Below are positions 44,925-53,168 of a DNA stretch of 64,000 nt, in pieces; within the stretch, counting starts at the first letter, position 1, and every line of letters begins with the position of its first letter. The stretch is from NCBI RefSeq assembly GCF_007830545.1, contig NZ_VLLF01000006.1, positions 186,001 through 250,000 of the forward strand, written 5' to 3'. This stretch comes from Roseibium hamelinense. Its GTDB lineage: Bacteria; Pseudomonadota; Alphaproteobacteria; Rhizobiales; Stappiaceae. Made by a program: the position numbers and the translations under genes. A model generated the notes under the pieces. The model was not told where the DNA came from and made no database searches. It saw only the letters and a list, made by a program, of their open reading frames with translations.

Positions 44925-45140
44925 CTACACCAGGGTGTTTATCCGGTTTCCGATTACCGATGAGTTGTTGTAAGCAGCGTACGGATTTGCCATCCGTGAA
45001 CGGACGGTGTAGATCGCCTGCAATTCACTGAATTCGATGTTGCTTCGAAGTACCGAATTCACCAGACGGTTTCCGATGCCCTGACTTTTCTTAACCCCTG
45101 AGCCCGATGTTGGCTCCAGGCTTTGTTTCTGTCGGCCCAA
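44925..45140 (-). CDS. Possible small protein of unknown function
   Basis: Up to 71 residues from TTG 45140. No good ribosome-binding site precedes that start, and GTG codons inside the frame are possible later starts. The sequence carries a loose internal repeat (GIGNRLVNSVL and VIGNRINTLV), and its end resembles the end of the neighbouring 91-residue protein (MNRVNILA). The two may be related small proteins of the same flagellar neighbourhood. No function can be given, and it might not be translated. Confidence 0.4.
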   Translation of the reverse strand: MGRQKQSLEPTSGSGVKKSQGIGNRLVNSVLRSNIEFSELQAIYTVRSRMANPYAAYNNSSVIGNRINTLV

Positions 45141-45351
45141 TTAATTTTATTGCGAAATTTGAAACGGTTGCCCGTTCTGAAACTGCTGATCTCAGGCATT
45201 TGTGCATCTCACACAGATACGATAAGCGTGTGTACTCCCGGCCGCTTTCAAGCGCCTTTCAATGTTCATTAAAACTTGAACGACCTGCCGATTTTCCGGC
45301 GGTTTGCGGGGGAGGAAAAGCGTCTCTTCGAGCGGCTGAAATGGAGACTGG

Positions 45352-45975
45352 ATGCCAAGCTTAGAACTGGATCTCAACGGCTACACGGATATTCCAAACA
45401 ATAAGATTGCCGTAGTCGTCACGCATCTCGAAATGATCAAAAAGCCAAGTTCACGGCTTGCCGGGGATCGAAATGATGTTGTTTTGAAACGATGGCAACG
45501 GCCAGATGCGTCGGCCTACAAGTCGTTGTTCCGGGAGATAGGCGAAGACTGGATCTGGTTTGGCCGCCTCGTTGAGCCGGATGCTGCCTTGGAGGCGCTT
45601 CTCTGTGAGCCGACCCGAGAGAACTATCTGCCAATGCGTGGCCAGAAGCCAATCGGTACGCTTGAGCTCAATTTTCAAGATCCGGCCAATGTCGAGCTCT
45701 CATATTTTGGGCTTGTTCCAAGCGCTATTGGCGGTGGGGTAGGCCGCTGGTTGATGGCGCAGGCGGTTGAAATTGCCTGGTCCCGGCCAGAAACTAAACG
45801 CTTGTGGTTACATACCTGCACCGCCGACAGTCCCCAGGCAATGCGCTTCTACCAGTCCTGTGGATTCAGGCCGTTCAAGCGCTCCATTGAAGTTGCTGAT
45901 GACCCGAGAACGCTTGGTATATATACCGCCGACACCGCACCGCACGTGCCTTGCCTGGGTTTTGAGCGAGCCTAG
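45352..45975 (+). CDS. GNAT-family N-acetyltransferase
   Basis: A 207-residue protein. The C-terminal two thirds form a GNAT domain: the acceptor-side strand is in [19 protein letters not shown], the acetyl-CoA-binding loop is [13 protein letters not shown], and the last part is [20 protein letters not shown], with the usual MRFYQSCGF end. The substrate is unknown; amino groups of small molecules or proteins are typical. It is convergent with mtnA, and the two stop codons overlap within the palindrome CTAG (45972-45975). Confidence 0.88.
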   Translation: MPSLELDLNGYTDIPNNKIAVVVTHLEMIKKPSSRLAGDRNDVVLKRWQRPDASAYKSLFREIGEDWIWFGRLVEPDAALEALLCEPTRENYLPMRGQKPIGTLELNFQDPANVELSYFGLVPSAIGGGVGRWLMAQAVEIAWSRPETKRLWLHTCTADSPQAMRFYQSCGFRPFKRSIEVADDPRTLGIYTADTAPHVPCLGFERA

Positions 45976-47078
45976 GCGCTCATCTTCATCCGCTCCGGGA
46001 AGGCTTTGACTATAGCCTTACGGTTCGCTTCCAGGACACCGCGCTCGGTGATCAGTCCGGTAACAAGCCGCGCCGGTGTGACGTCGAAAGCGGGATTCGC
46101 AGTATCGGATCCCGGAGCGACGATCTCTACTGTTTCAGTACGCCCGTCTTCGGTCAGTCCAGTGATATGGCTGACTTCAGTGCCTGACCGTTCTTCGATC
46201 GGGATCTGGCTCAGGCCATCTGACAAGGAAAAGTCTATGGTCGATGAGGGGAGAGCGACATAGAACGGGACACCGTTGTCGCGGGCAGCCAGTGCCTTGA
46301 GGTACGTCCCGATTTTATTGCAAACATCCCCGTCCGCGGTGGTCCTATCGGTTCCCGTTATCACAAGATCGACCTTGCCGTGTTGCATGAGATGTCCGCC
46401 CGCATTGTCGACGACAACAGTGTGCGGAACACCGTGGTGGCCCAGTTCCCAAGCCGTCAGGAATGCCCCTTGGTTTCTGGGTCTTGTTTCATCCACCCAC
46501 ACATGTACGGGAATACCGCTGTCATGGGACATGTAAATCGGAGCTGTTGCCGTTCCCCAATCGACTGTGGCAAGCCAGCCCGCATTGCAATGTGTCAGCA
46601 CATTCACCGGTTCGCCGGGCCGTTTTTTCTTGGCGATCTCAGTGATCAGTTCCATGCCGTGCATGCCAATCGCCATATTGGTCGCGATGTCATCGTCGCA
46701 GATCTGTGAAGCAAGCTCGAATGCGGCGTGAGCACGCCTTTCCGGGGCGATCTGGATGAGTCTCTTGCGGGCAATGTCTAAGGCCCATTTGAGGTTGACG
46801 GCGGTTGGCCGGGTGGCAAGAAGCGTATCGCAAGCAGCGTGCAGAGATTCATCCGACGGGTCAGCCTTCATACCAAGGGCAACCCCAAAGGCGGCCGTTG
46901 CGCCAATCAACGGTGCACCCCGGACCTGCATGACCCGGATTGCATGCGCGGCATCCTCAAGGTCGAGAAGAGAAGTCGTTTCAAATGTGTGCGGAAACTT
47001 TGTCTGGTCAATGATCACGACCCCGCTGCCATCTTCAGCAGGCCAGATTGTTCGATACTTTTCTCCGTTGACTTTCAT
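45972..47078 (-). CDS. mtnA: Methylthioribose-1-phosphate isomerase MtnA
   Basis: A 368-residue enzyme of methionine salvage that turns 5-methylthioribose 1-phosphate into 5-methylthioribulose 1-phosphate. Family marks are [37 protein letters not shown] with the catalytic Cys, [18 protein letters not shown], and [20 protein letters not shown] with the catalytic Asp. ATG 47078 is chosen because GGAG lies 8 bases before it and the protein then begins [11 protein letters not shown]. The longer frame to 47150 lacks family resemblance. No other salvage genes are nearby. Confidence 0.94.
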   Translation of the reverse strand: MKVNGEKYRTIWPAEDGSGVVIIDQTKFPHTFETTSLLDLEDAAHAIRVMQVRGAPLIGATAAFGVALGMKADPSDESLHAACDTLLATRPTAVNLKWALDIARKRLIQIAPERRAHAAFELASQICDDDIATNMAIGMHGMELITEIAKKKRPGEPVNVLTHCNAGWLATVDWGTATAPIYMSHDSGIPVHVWVDETRPRNQGAFLTAWELGHHGVPHTVVVDNAGGHLMQHGKVDLVITGTDRTTADGDVCNKIGTYLKALAARDNGVPFYVALPSSTIDFSLSDGLSQIPIEERSGTEVSHITGLTEDGRTETVEIVAPGSDTANPAFDVTPARLVTGLITERGVLEANRKAIVKAFPERMKMSA

Positions 47079-47319
47079 GACAAGGCTCCAGGTTGGCTGA
47101 CGCGGCACAAAACACTGCATAACGCAGCATCTTTTCTTGCGGAAATGCAACCGCGATCTGAAATGTGTTAATGAAATAGCTTAATGGGCGTTAACCATGT
47201 CCTCTGCAAACCCAGTGGATGACTCATTCGGCGGCGCACGCAGAGGTTTTGCGCCGGTAACACTTGATTAAGATTACCGGCACCAACAGCGACCGAATCA
47301 GAATGGAGCCGGACAAGCA

Positions 47320-47901
47320 ATGTCTGAAATGCAGGATAACGTGGTGCCACACGCGCGTGTTCGCTCTTTGCGCGATGCCATTCGCAAGGTCCAGCTCGGC
47401 GAGGTTGAGCGCTCCGACGTGGTGGTTGAACTTCAGGAGACTGAAAAAGCACGGCTCGAATTGCTCGCCGATGAGATGAAAGACGTTTTCAAGGAGATCC
47501 CTGAAGACGACGATCAGTTTTCCTTGCAAATCCTGTCGGGTTCGACACCGCGCCTTTGGATCGATGTAACCAGTCATGTGATGGTCGGCGGTGACCGGAA
47601 AACCTACCGCTTTGTGAAAGACACCCGTCTTGGCAGAGTTGTGGTTCTGGAGACGGCCGAGATCGATGACATGGCCGATTGCTTGACGGAATATATAGCC
47701 GAGCGCATTCTCGAGCGTGAAAAAGCGCTGGAGGGAGACTGGCTAAACAATCGGTTGCGGAAGGTCGCAATCGAGACCAGCTCGGCTCCGAAAGAGGCGA
47801 AGGGAAGTGTTTGGCTTCCGGTGCTCAGCGCGTTTTCTTTCGGTGCCTTGGCCGGAATCGGCGGTCTGATCGCATTTGCGTGGTTCGCAAATCCGCTCTG
47901 A
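47320..47901 (+). CDS. Tail-anchored membrane protein of unknown function
   Basis: A 193-residue protein. The first 165 residues are soluble and charged (a helix with LRDAIRKVQLGEVERSDVVV, then a beta-rich part with LWIDVTSHVMVGGDRKTYRF). A single hydrophobic helix at about 167-190 (VLSAFSFGALAGIGGLIAFA) ends the protein, so it is probably anchored with its bulk in the cytoplasm. I recall similar hypothetical proteins in Rhizobiales genomes but cannot name a family. It seems monocistronic and converges with the metallophosphoesterase. Confidence 0.78.
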   Translation: MSEMQDNVVPHARVRSLRDAIRKVQLGEVERSDVVVELQETEKARLELLADEMKDVFKEIPEDDDQFSLQILSGSTPRLWIDVTSHVMVGGDRKTYRFVKDTRLGRVVVLETAEIDDMADCLTEYIAERILEREKALEGDWLNNRLRKVAIETSSAPKEAKGSVWLPVLSAFSFGALAGIGGLIAFAWFANPL

Positions 47902-47938
47902 TAGCGACCCCGCAATCAGGTAAAATTCACACAGTCAA

Positions 47939-48865
47939 TCATGCCGGAATGGAGCGGGGAATCTCAAGCCGTCGTTCGGAAAGTTTGACAACGTTTTCTC
48001 CATTTGGCTCAAACCCGTGCTCACTCATCACGCATGAGAAGCTATCACCGTGCTTGGTTAACTCAAAAACATTGTAGCGGGCAGCCGGGTTTTTCCCACC
48101 CGGTGCGGACGTTGCGGATGGCACCCCGATTACCGGCACCGGGCCGTCGGGCCCTTCAATTGTCGCACGGCTGTCGATATGAGTGTGTCCATGCAATATC
48201 AATTCGGCGCCGGCCCGTTTGACCGCTGCGCGTAAACGCGAGGCGTCGGAAAGCCGCTTGTGCCAGCGCGTGGCCTTTCGAAATGGCGGGTGGTGGATCA
48301 AAACAACGCGCAAAAGTCCGCGCTGGCCGAGCTCTTCAAGGGTTGTGGCAAGCCGTCTCGACTGCGCGCTTCCCAACCGCCCGGTAGCAAACCAGGGTGC
48401 GGAGGCGCGGGCCGTCGAGACCCCAACTATTGCAACATGTTCCCGGATGCGGACATACGGAAAGGTGGCTTCGTCTGAAGCGCCTTCCGGGCTTTCTTCG
48501 TCGCCCCTCATGTAAGGTAGCCAGGAACGGATTGCTTTTTTGATGGCACCTGGGACGTAGGCATCATGGTTTCCAGGCACTACGGAGACGTGCTCCGGGA
48601 TGCCGACTTCTTCTAGCCACTGACGCGCTCCGGAAATCTCCAGCGGCAGTGCGATGTTCACCAAGTCGCCGGTGATGGCAATATGATCAGGGTTTTGGGA
48701 TTTGAGATCGGAGACCAGCCGGTCCAGATAACTGCCACTCATGGCTTTGGCGCGGTTTCGTCGCCAGTTCAAATAGCCAATGACCCGCTTTGAAAAAAGC
48801 TGAATGAGTTTGGGATCGGGCAGGGGACCAAGGTGGGGGTCGGAAAGATGCGCAAGCTTTAACAT
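47939..48865 (-). CDS. Metallophosphoesterase
   Basis: A 308-residue calcineurin-like phosphoesterase. Metal-ligand motifs in order: LAHLSDPHLGPL, ITGDLVNIA, VVPGNHDAYVPG, HHPPFRK and LHGHTHIDSR. This is the full set for a two-metal site. The closest class by layout is cyclic-nucleotide or UDP-sugar type phosphodiesterases, but the substrate cannot be fixed. There is no signal peptide, so it is cytoplasmic. It appears to be a single gene. Confidence 0.9.
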   Translation of the reverse strand: MLKLAHLSDPHLGPLPDPKLIQLFSKRVIGYLNWRRNRAKAMSGSYLDRLVSDLKSQNPDHIAITGDLVNIALPLEISGARQWLEEVGIPEHVSVVPGNHDAYVPGAIKKAIRSWLPYMRGDEESPEGASDEATFPYVRIREHVAIVGVSTARASAPWFATGRLGSAQSRRLATTLEELGQRGLLRVVLIHHPPFRKATRWHKRLSDASRLRAAVKRAGAELILHGHTHIDSRATIEGPDGPVPVIGVPSATSAPGGKNPAARYNVFELTKHGDSFSCVMSEHGFEPNGENVVKLSERRLEIPRSIPA

Positions 48866-49259
48866 TGTGCGGCATCATCTGCGCAAACGGCGCCGCGTCA
48901 AGAAAAAACGGGGCGCCGTTTGAGTTGCGCAATCCTGAAGAGCAGGTGCGTCTGAGATCAGTTGCTTGGAAATGTTGTCAGAGCAGCAACGATGCGCGGG
49001 TTGCGCATGTCGACCGCAGGCTTCCATGCATAGGCGCGTGTGCGGCGCTTGGAGAAGAATTTCATCATCGGCTTGGCCCCATAACTGAGCATTTTTTGCT
49101 CATCATTTAATCGATATGATGACGTTTTACTCTTTTTCGCAGGTGCGAGAAGAGTGTGTTTTCGAGACGCTGCCCTGCATTCCCTGCATAGGTTAACCGT
49201 TTGCTACATGGCTCGCGGAATGCAATTTGCGTTACCCCTTTTTAGACAAGGCTTACCGG
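48866..49259. other. Gap of about 390 bases with an inverted repeat and one small frame
   Basis: Lies between the metallophosphoesterase start and the end of the GST gene. It contains a perfect 10-bp inverted repeat (48885-48894 and 48912-48921) close to the phosphoesterase start, whose outer bases also pair after a bulge, and a short minus-strand frame at 48958-49092. Nothing else stands out. Confidence 0.4.
48958..49092 (-). CDS. Possible 44-residue basic peptide
   Basis: An ATG-started frame with 44 codons: MLSYGAKPMMKFFSKRRTR at the start and a C-terminal part with AWKPAVDMRNPRIVAALTTF. The composition is protein-like (basic N-terminus, hydrophobic end) and codon choice resembles neighbours. 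No strong Shine-Dalgarno is visible. An inner start at the double Met is possible. It fills the middle of an otherwise empty gap, but coding status is unproven. Confidence 0.3.
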   Translation of the reverse strand: MLSYGAKPMMKFFSKRRTRAYAWKPAVDMRNPRIVAALTTFPSN

Positions 49260-50234
49260 TTAGGCAGCCGCCTTCAGGCGTGTCCGGTCATGGTGGCGAC
49301 CGAAATCCAAAGCCGGTCCGACCGGAACAATACGCGTAGGGTTGATGGTTTCGTGAGAACCGTAATAGTGCTGCTTGATAGTGGGCATGTCTACGGTCCG
49401 CGATATTCCGGGCATTTGGAACAGCTCTCTCAGATAATTTGAAAGGTTTGGATAGTCTTCAATTCGGCGGATGTTGCATTTGAAGTGGCCAACATACACT
49501 GCGTCAAACCGGATCAGCGTTGTAAAGAGGCGCCAGTCGGCGTCGGTGAGCGTATCGCCCACCAGATACCGCTGTGTTGCCAGTCGTTCCTCAATCATAT
49601 CGAGCGTTTTGAAGACTCCGACAACAGCCTCCTCGTAGGCTTCCTTGGTGGTCGCAAACCCCGACTTGTAAACGCCGTTATTGACCGTGTCGTACACCCG
49701 AGCGTTGATCTCGTCGATGTCCTGACGCAGGGCGGCTGGATAAAAGTCGCGCGTGTTCCCTGTTACATCGTTGAATGCCTCATTGAACATACGGATGATC
49801 TCAGAAGACTCGTTACTTACGATGGTGTTTTGATGCTTGTCCCACAAGATCGGAACGGTCGCCCTTCCGGAATAAGTCGGGTCGGCTTTCGTGTAGACTT
49901 GCCACGCATAATTAGCGCCAGTCAGCGGTTCGATTTGAGCGAAGGTCCAGCCGTTCTCCAGCATGAGCGGTTCGACAGCGGTGACCGGAACAATGTCTGT
50001 CAGATCCTTGAGTTCGCGAAATACCAGCGCCCGGTGGGCCCAGGGGCAAGCATATGAGACGAAGAGGTGGTACCGGTCTTTTTCCGCCTTGAATCCGGCA
50101 TCGCCAGTGGCGCCTGCGCTTCCGTCTGCGGTGATCCAGTTCCGAAAGGCTGCGTCTTTGCGAACGAACCTGCCACCGGTCGACTTCGTATCGTACCACT
50201 GATCTTTCCATTCGCCGTTTACAAGCACGCCCAT
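49260..50234 (-). CDS. Xi-class glutathione transferase / glutathionyl-hydroquinone reductase
   Basis: A 324-residue thioredoxin-fold enzyme of the YqjG/PcpF/ECM4 class, which removes glutathione from glutathionyl-hydroquinones. The catalytic Cys is in SYACPWAHRALVF. The end carries class-defining features: VYVGHFKCNIRRIEDYPNLS and HYYGSHETINPTRIVPVGP. ATG 50234 is preceded by GGAGG, so the longer frame to 50288 is not needed. It appears to be monocistronic and is divergent from the GNAT gene at 50575. Confidence 0.92.
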   Translation of the reverse strand: MGVLVNGEWKDQWYDTKSTGGRFVRKDAAFRNWITADGSAGATGDAGFKAEKDRYHLFVSYACPWAHRALVFRELKDLTDIVPVTAVEPLMLENGWTFAQIEPLTGANYAWQVYTKADPTYSGRATVPILWDKHQNTIVSNESSEIIRMFNEAFNDVTGNTRDFYPAALRQDIDEINARVYDTVNNGVYKSGFATTKEAYEEAVVGVFKTLDMIEERLATQRYLVGDTLTDADWRLFTTLIRFDAVYVGHFKCNIRRIEDYPNLSNYLRELFQMPGISRTVDMPTIKQHYYGSHETINPTRIVPVGPALDFGRHHDRTRLKAAA

Positions 50235-50574
50235 AGCTGCCTCCGATAATGTGTTCAAGCACAACAACTGGTATAGCTGGAGGCACAATCAAGCAATTCG
50301 ACGCACTGTTTCGCCCCCGTGAACAACCGGCGAAGGTCGTGCTTCGTGTTTCGTGGAAATTTTAATGGACGGTCTTAAGGGGCTGTGCTACGCGAAAAAC
50401 ACAAAAAGCAAATGGGACTGACTGTAAATGGCCGGCGGCTTTGAAATGCGACGACGAACCTTGCGACGAGAAAGCCCTCGTTCGTACCGTTGCGCCTTGC
50501 CGGCTGTTTAAGTCTTCATTTGGAAAGTGAATTTCCGGCAGGCCGAAAATACCCTGATGCCGGAAATTCAAATA

Positions 50575-51078
50575 ATGATCCCAACAAAATGGTTCGTTCG
50601 CCCTGAAGAGGCGACAGACGCTGCCCAAATCGAAAGCCTTCAGGCGGAGGCATTCGGGCCGGGCCGGTTTGTGCGAACAGCATTCCAAATGCGTGAAGGC
50701 GTGCCGCATTGCCCGAAACTGAGCTTTGTAGGCTTGTCTGGGCGAGAGCTGGCGGGCTCGGTTCGCATGACACCGATTTATATCGGGGCGGCTCCTGCCT
50801 ATTTGCTTGGACCGTTGACGGTGGCGCCGGCTTACAAAAACCAAGGTCTCGGCAGATTGCTGCTGAAGACTGCGGTGGAGGAGGCTGGGAAAGCCAGTGA
50901 AACCGCGATCCTGCTGGTTGGAGATGCCGCCTACTATGGGCCTTATGGGTTTCAGCCGGTTTCTTACGGCTCCATCACCATGCCCGGCCCGGTTGATCCT
51001 GCCCGGCTTCTGATTGCGTGTTTGAAAGGCGCGAACCAGCCGGCTGGCAAGGCGTTTGCTCGCCGATTTTGGCCATAG
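50575..51078 (+). CDS. GNAT-family N-acetyltransferase
   Basis: A 167-residue acetyltransferase from ATG 50575, which has GGAAA about nine bases upstream; ATG 50557 and GTG 50527 are in-frame alternatives. WFVRPEEATDAAQIESL is the typical GNAT beginning, YLLGPLTVAPAYKNQGLG is the strand plus acetyl-CoA loop, and ILLVGDAAYYGPYGFQPV is the characteristic end of the YhbS-like subgroup. The substrate is unknown. It converges with the large membrane protein gene, stops being two bases apart. Confidence 0.87.
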   Translation: MIPTKWFVRPEEATDAAQIESLQAEAFGPGRFVRTAFQMREGVPHCPKLSFVGLSGRELAGSVRMTPIYIGAAPAYLLGPLTVAPAYKNQGLGRLLLKTAVEEAGKASETAILLVGDAAYYGPYGFQPVSYGSITMPGPVDPARLLIACLKGANQPAGKAFARRFWP

Positions 51079-51079
51079 C

Positions 51080-53155
51080 CTAGCGCCCTTCGCGGAACCA
51101 CATGGCCGAAATTGCGCCGAGGAGAATGGCCAATCCCAGTAGACCGAAGAAAAGCGGATATCGATCAACGCCATTGAGCACGCTTACATCGGTAGATTTC
51201 AGTCCGATCCAGCCCGCTCCAGCGTAACTCGCCGCATTTTTCAAGGGTACGATGCGTGGGACGTCTACATCTCCGGCTGCGTCTGTCAGTCGACGAGCGC
51301 TGCCGCCGGTGGCGTCGCTGATCGGCCCCAGAACCTGTTCAGTGGATAAAACGTCGGTGTATTCCTTCGGGTTTTGCGGGCCCGCGTGCACAAGGGAGGA
51401 CCGTTCGCCTTCGGTAACTGTGTATAGGCCCGTTTCGGTGACAGGAGAGGTGCCGCGCCAGAGCCCGGGTTCAGCCTCGGTCATGGCAATTGTTTTGTCG
51501 TCGCCCGAGGGGGCCGTTACGGTCACCTCCCCTATGGCATCACCCAGGGTCTGCCGTTCGACAACCAGTTCCGGGCCGCGCATGGAAACGCGCAAGGCCT
51601 CTTCTTCAAGGTCGGGCTCCTGCATGAGCCAATGGCCCAAACGCCGGAGCAGCGGAACGTGCGGTCCGCCGCCTTCATATCCGCGTGCCCAGAGCCAGAC
51701 ATGATCGGACAAAAGCATGGCTACACGGCCTTCGCCTTCGCGATTGAGCACAAGCAACGGAACATCGCTCGGGCCACTCATGAGCGTTTGTCCCCCATCC
51801 AGCTCTGTTTCTACCGCTCGGAACCATCGGCTCCAGTCCGGCGGATCTTGGGAGGCGCCAGGCAGGCCACGCGTCACGGGGTGCCGTTCGCCAAGACTGG
51901 CGACCGTTGCATGAAATGGTTCTTCCAAGATGGCGCCAGTCGGTCGGGCGGGCAGAATTGGGGCCAAAGGTGTCCGGTATAGGCTTCCGGCTTCGGCGTA
52001 GTCTGGTCCACCGGCCAGCAGGACTGCGCCTCCATCCTGCACGTACCGTGCAATGTTGTCAAAATAGAGCATCGGCAATACACCGCGCCGAACATACCTG
52101 TCGAAAATTATGAGGTCGAACTCATCAATCTTGACCGAAAACAGCTCTCGGGTCGGGAACGCGATCAAGGATAGCTGGTTGATGGGTGTTCCGTCTTGCT
52201 TTTCGGGTGGCCGGAGAATCGTGAAGTGAACAAGATCGACAGAAGCGTCTGATTTCAAAAGGTTCCGCCAAGTCCGCTCGCCGGCGTGGGGCGAACCGGA
52301 CACCAGGAGGACACGCAAGTTTTCCCGGATGCCGTCAATGGTTACCACTGCTTTGTTGTTCAAGGTGGTCAACTCACCGGCAAGCTCTTCAACTTCAAAT
52401 TCAAATATATTGTCGCCGCCATGTACTATCTCGACGGGAATATCGATGGTCTGTCCGACACTGGCGTTTCGTTCGCTAATAAGCGCGCCATCCCGTTTGA
52501 CGCTCAGGCGCACACGGCCGGACGGCTCGCCGCCGGTGCCGTTGTCAATCACACGCACCGAGACGACCTGCTCTGACCCCACAAGTCCGAAACGCGGAGC
52601 CTTGTGAAGCACAAGTCGGCGGTCTCTTTCTTCCGGGCGACCGGTAATCAAGGCATGGATCGGCGCATTGAAACCGATACCGGTTGCCTCTTCCGGTACA
52701 TCATGCACCTGCCCGTCGGTCAGCAGGATGGCGCCACCCACTTGGTCTGGAGGAACATCGGACAGACCGTTTGCAAGATCGTTGAAAAGGGTCGTTCCAT
52801 CACCATTGCCAGCATTTCGAGCTTCCAGAACGCGCATCTCAAAACCGGGAAGCGCCTCAACACGTTCCTGCAAAGACGTCAGCGCCATGTCGGTCATCTG
52901 TGTCCGATCAGACAATTTCTGGCTCTGACTGCGATCAACCACCACGGCTACGACGCTGGACAAGGGTTCGCGGTCTTCACGTTCGATTGCCGGGTTTGCG
53001 AGCGCAAGCGCAACAAGGCCCATTGCAAGTCCGCGCAAAAGCCAACCACGCAAGCGCAAAAAGCCCGTCAGCGCTACAATCAGCGCTATTGCTGCACCGG
53101 CGGCCAGGAGAGCCCAGACCGGAACCAAGGGATCAAATGCGATTGACCAGATCAA
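51080..53155 (-). CDS. Large membrane protein with vWA-like and amidotransferase-like regions
   Basis: About 691 residues from TTG 53155, which has GAGGGAG overlapping the previous stop; TTG 53188 is an in-frame alternative. Two N-terminal helices (within about residues 5-55) and one at the C-terminus (about 660-682) anchor a periplasmic bulk. After helix 2 comes a vWA-like start with VVAVVVDRSQSQKL (a MIDAS-like DxSxS) and AILLTDGQVHDVP. A glutamine-amidotransferase-like fold lies in the middle (FDLIIFDRYVRRG, GGAVLLAGGPDY) without a nucleophile Cys that I can see. It is the last gene of the MoxR-DUF58-DUF4159 operon and probably works with those proteins. Function unknown. Confidence 0.85.
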   Translation of the reverse strand: MIWSIAFDPLVPVWALLAAGAAIALIVALTGFLRLRGWLLRGLAMGLVALALANPAIEREDREPLSSVVAVVVDRSQSQKLSDRTQMTDMALTSLQERVEALPGFEMRVLEARNAGNGDGTTLFNDLANGLSDVPPDQVGGAILLTDGQVHDVPEEATGIGFNAPIHALITGRPEERDRRLVLHKAPRFGLVGSEQVVSVRVIDNGTGGEPSGRVRLSVKRDGALISERNASVGQTIDIPVEIVHGGDNIFEFEVEELAGELTTLNNKAVVTIDGIRENLRVLLVSGSPHAGERTWRNLLKSDASVDLVHFTILRPPEKQDGTPINQLSLIAFPTRELFSVKIDEFDLIIFDRYVRRGVLPMLYFDNIARYVQDGGAVLLAGGPDYAEAGSLYRTPLAPILPARPTGAILEEPFHATVASLGERHPVTRGLPGASQDPPDWSRWFRAVETELDGGQTLMSGPSDVPLLVLNREGEGRVAMLLSDHVWLWARGYEGGGPHVPLLRRLGHWLMQEPDLEEEALRVSMRGPELVVERQTLGDAIGEVTVTAPSGDDKTIAMTEAEPGLWRGTSPVTETGLYTVTEGERSSLVHAGPQNPKEYTDVLSTEQVLGPISDATGGSARRLTDAAGDVDVPRIVPLKNAASYAGAGWIGLKSTDVSVLNGVDRYPLFFGLLGLAILLGAISAMWFREGR

Positions 53156-53168
53156 AAGTGGTTCTCCC

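Noticed and set aside
47181..47194. TTAA-N6-TTAA upstream of the tail-anchored protein gene
   Set aside because: The spacing is six, not the seven needed for a full CtrA site, and no link of the neighbours to the cell cycle is visible.
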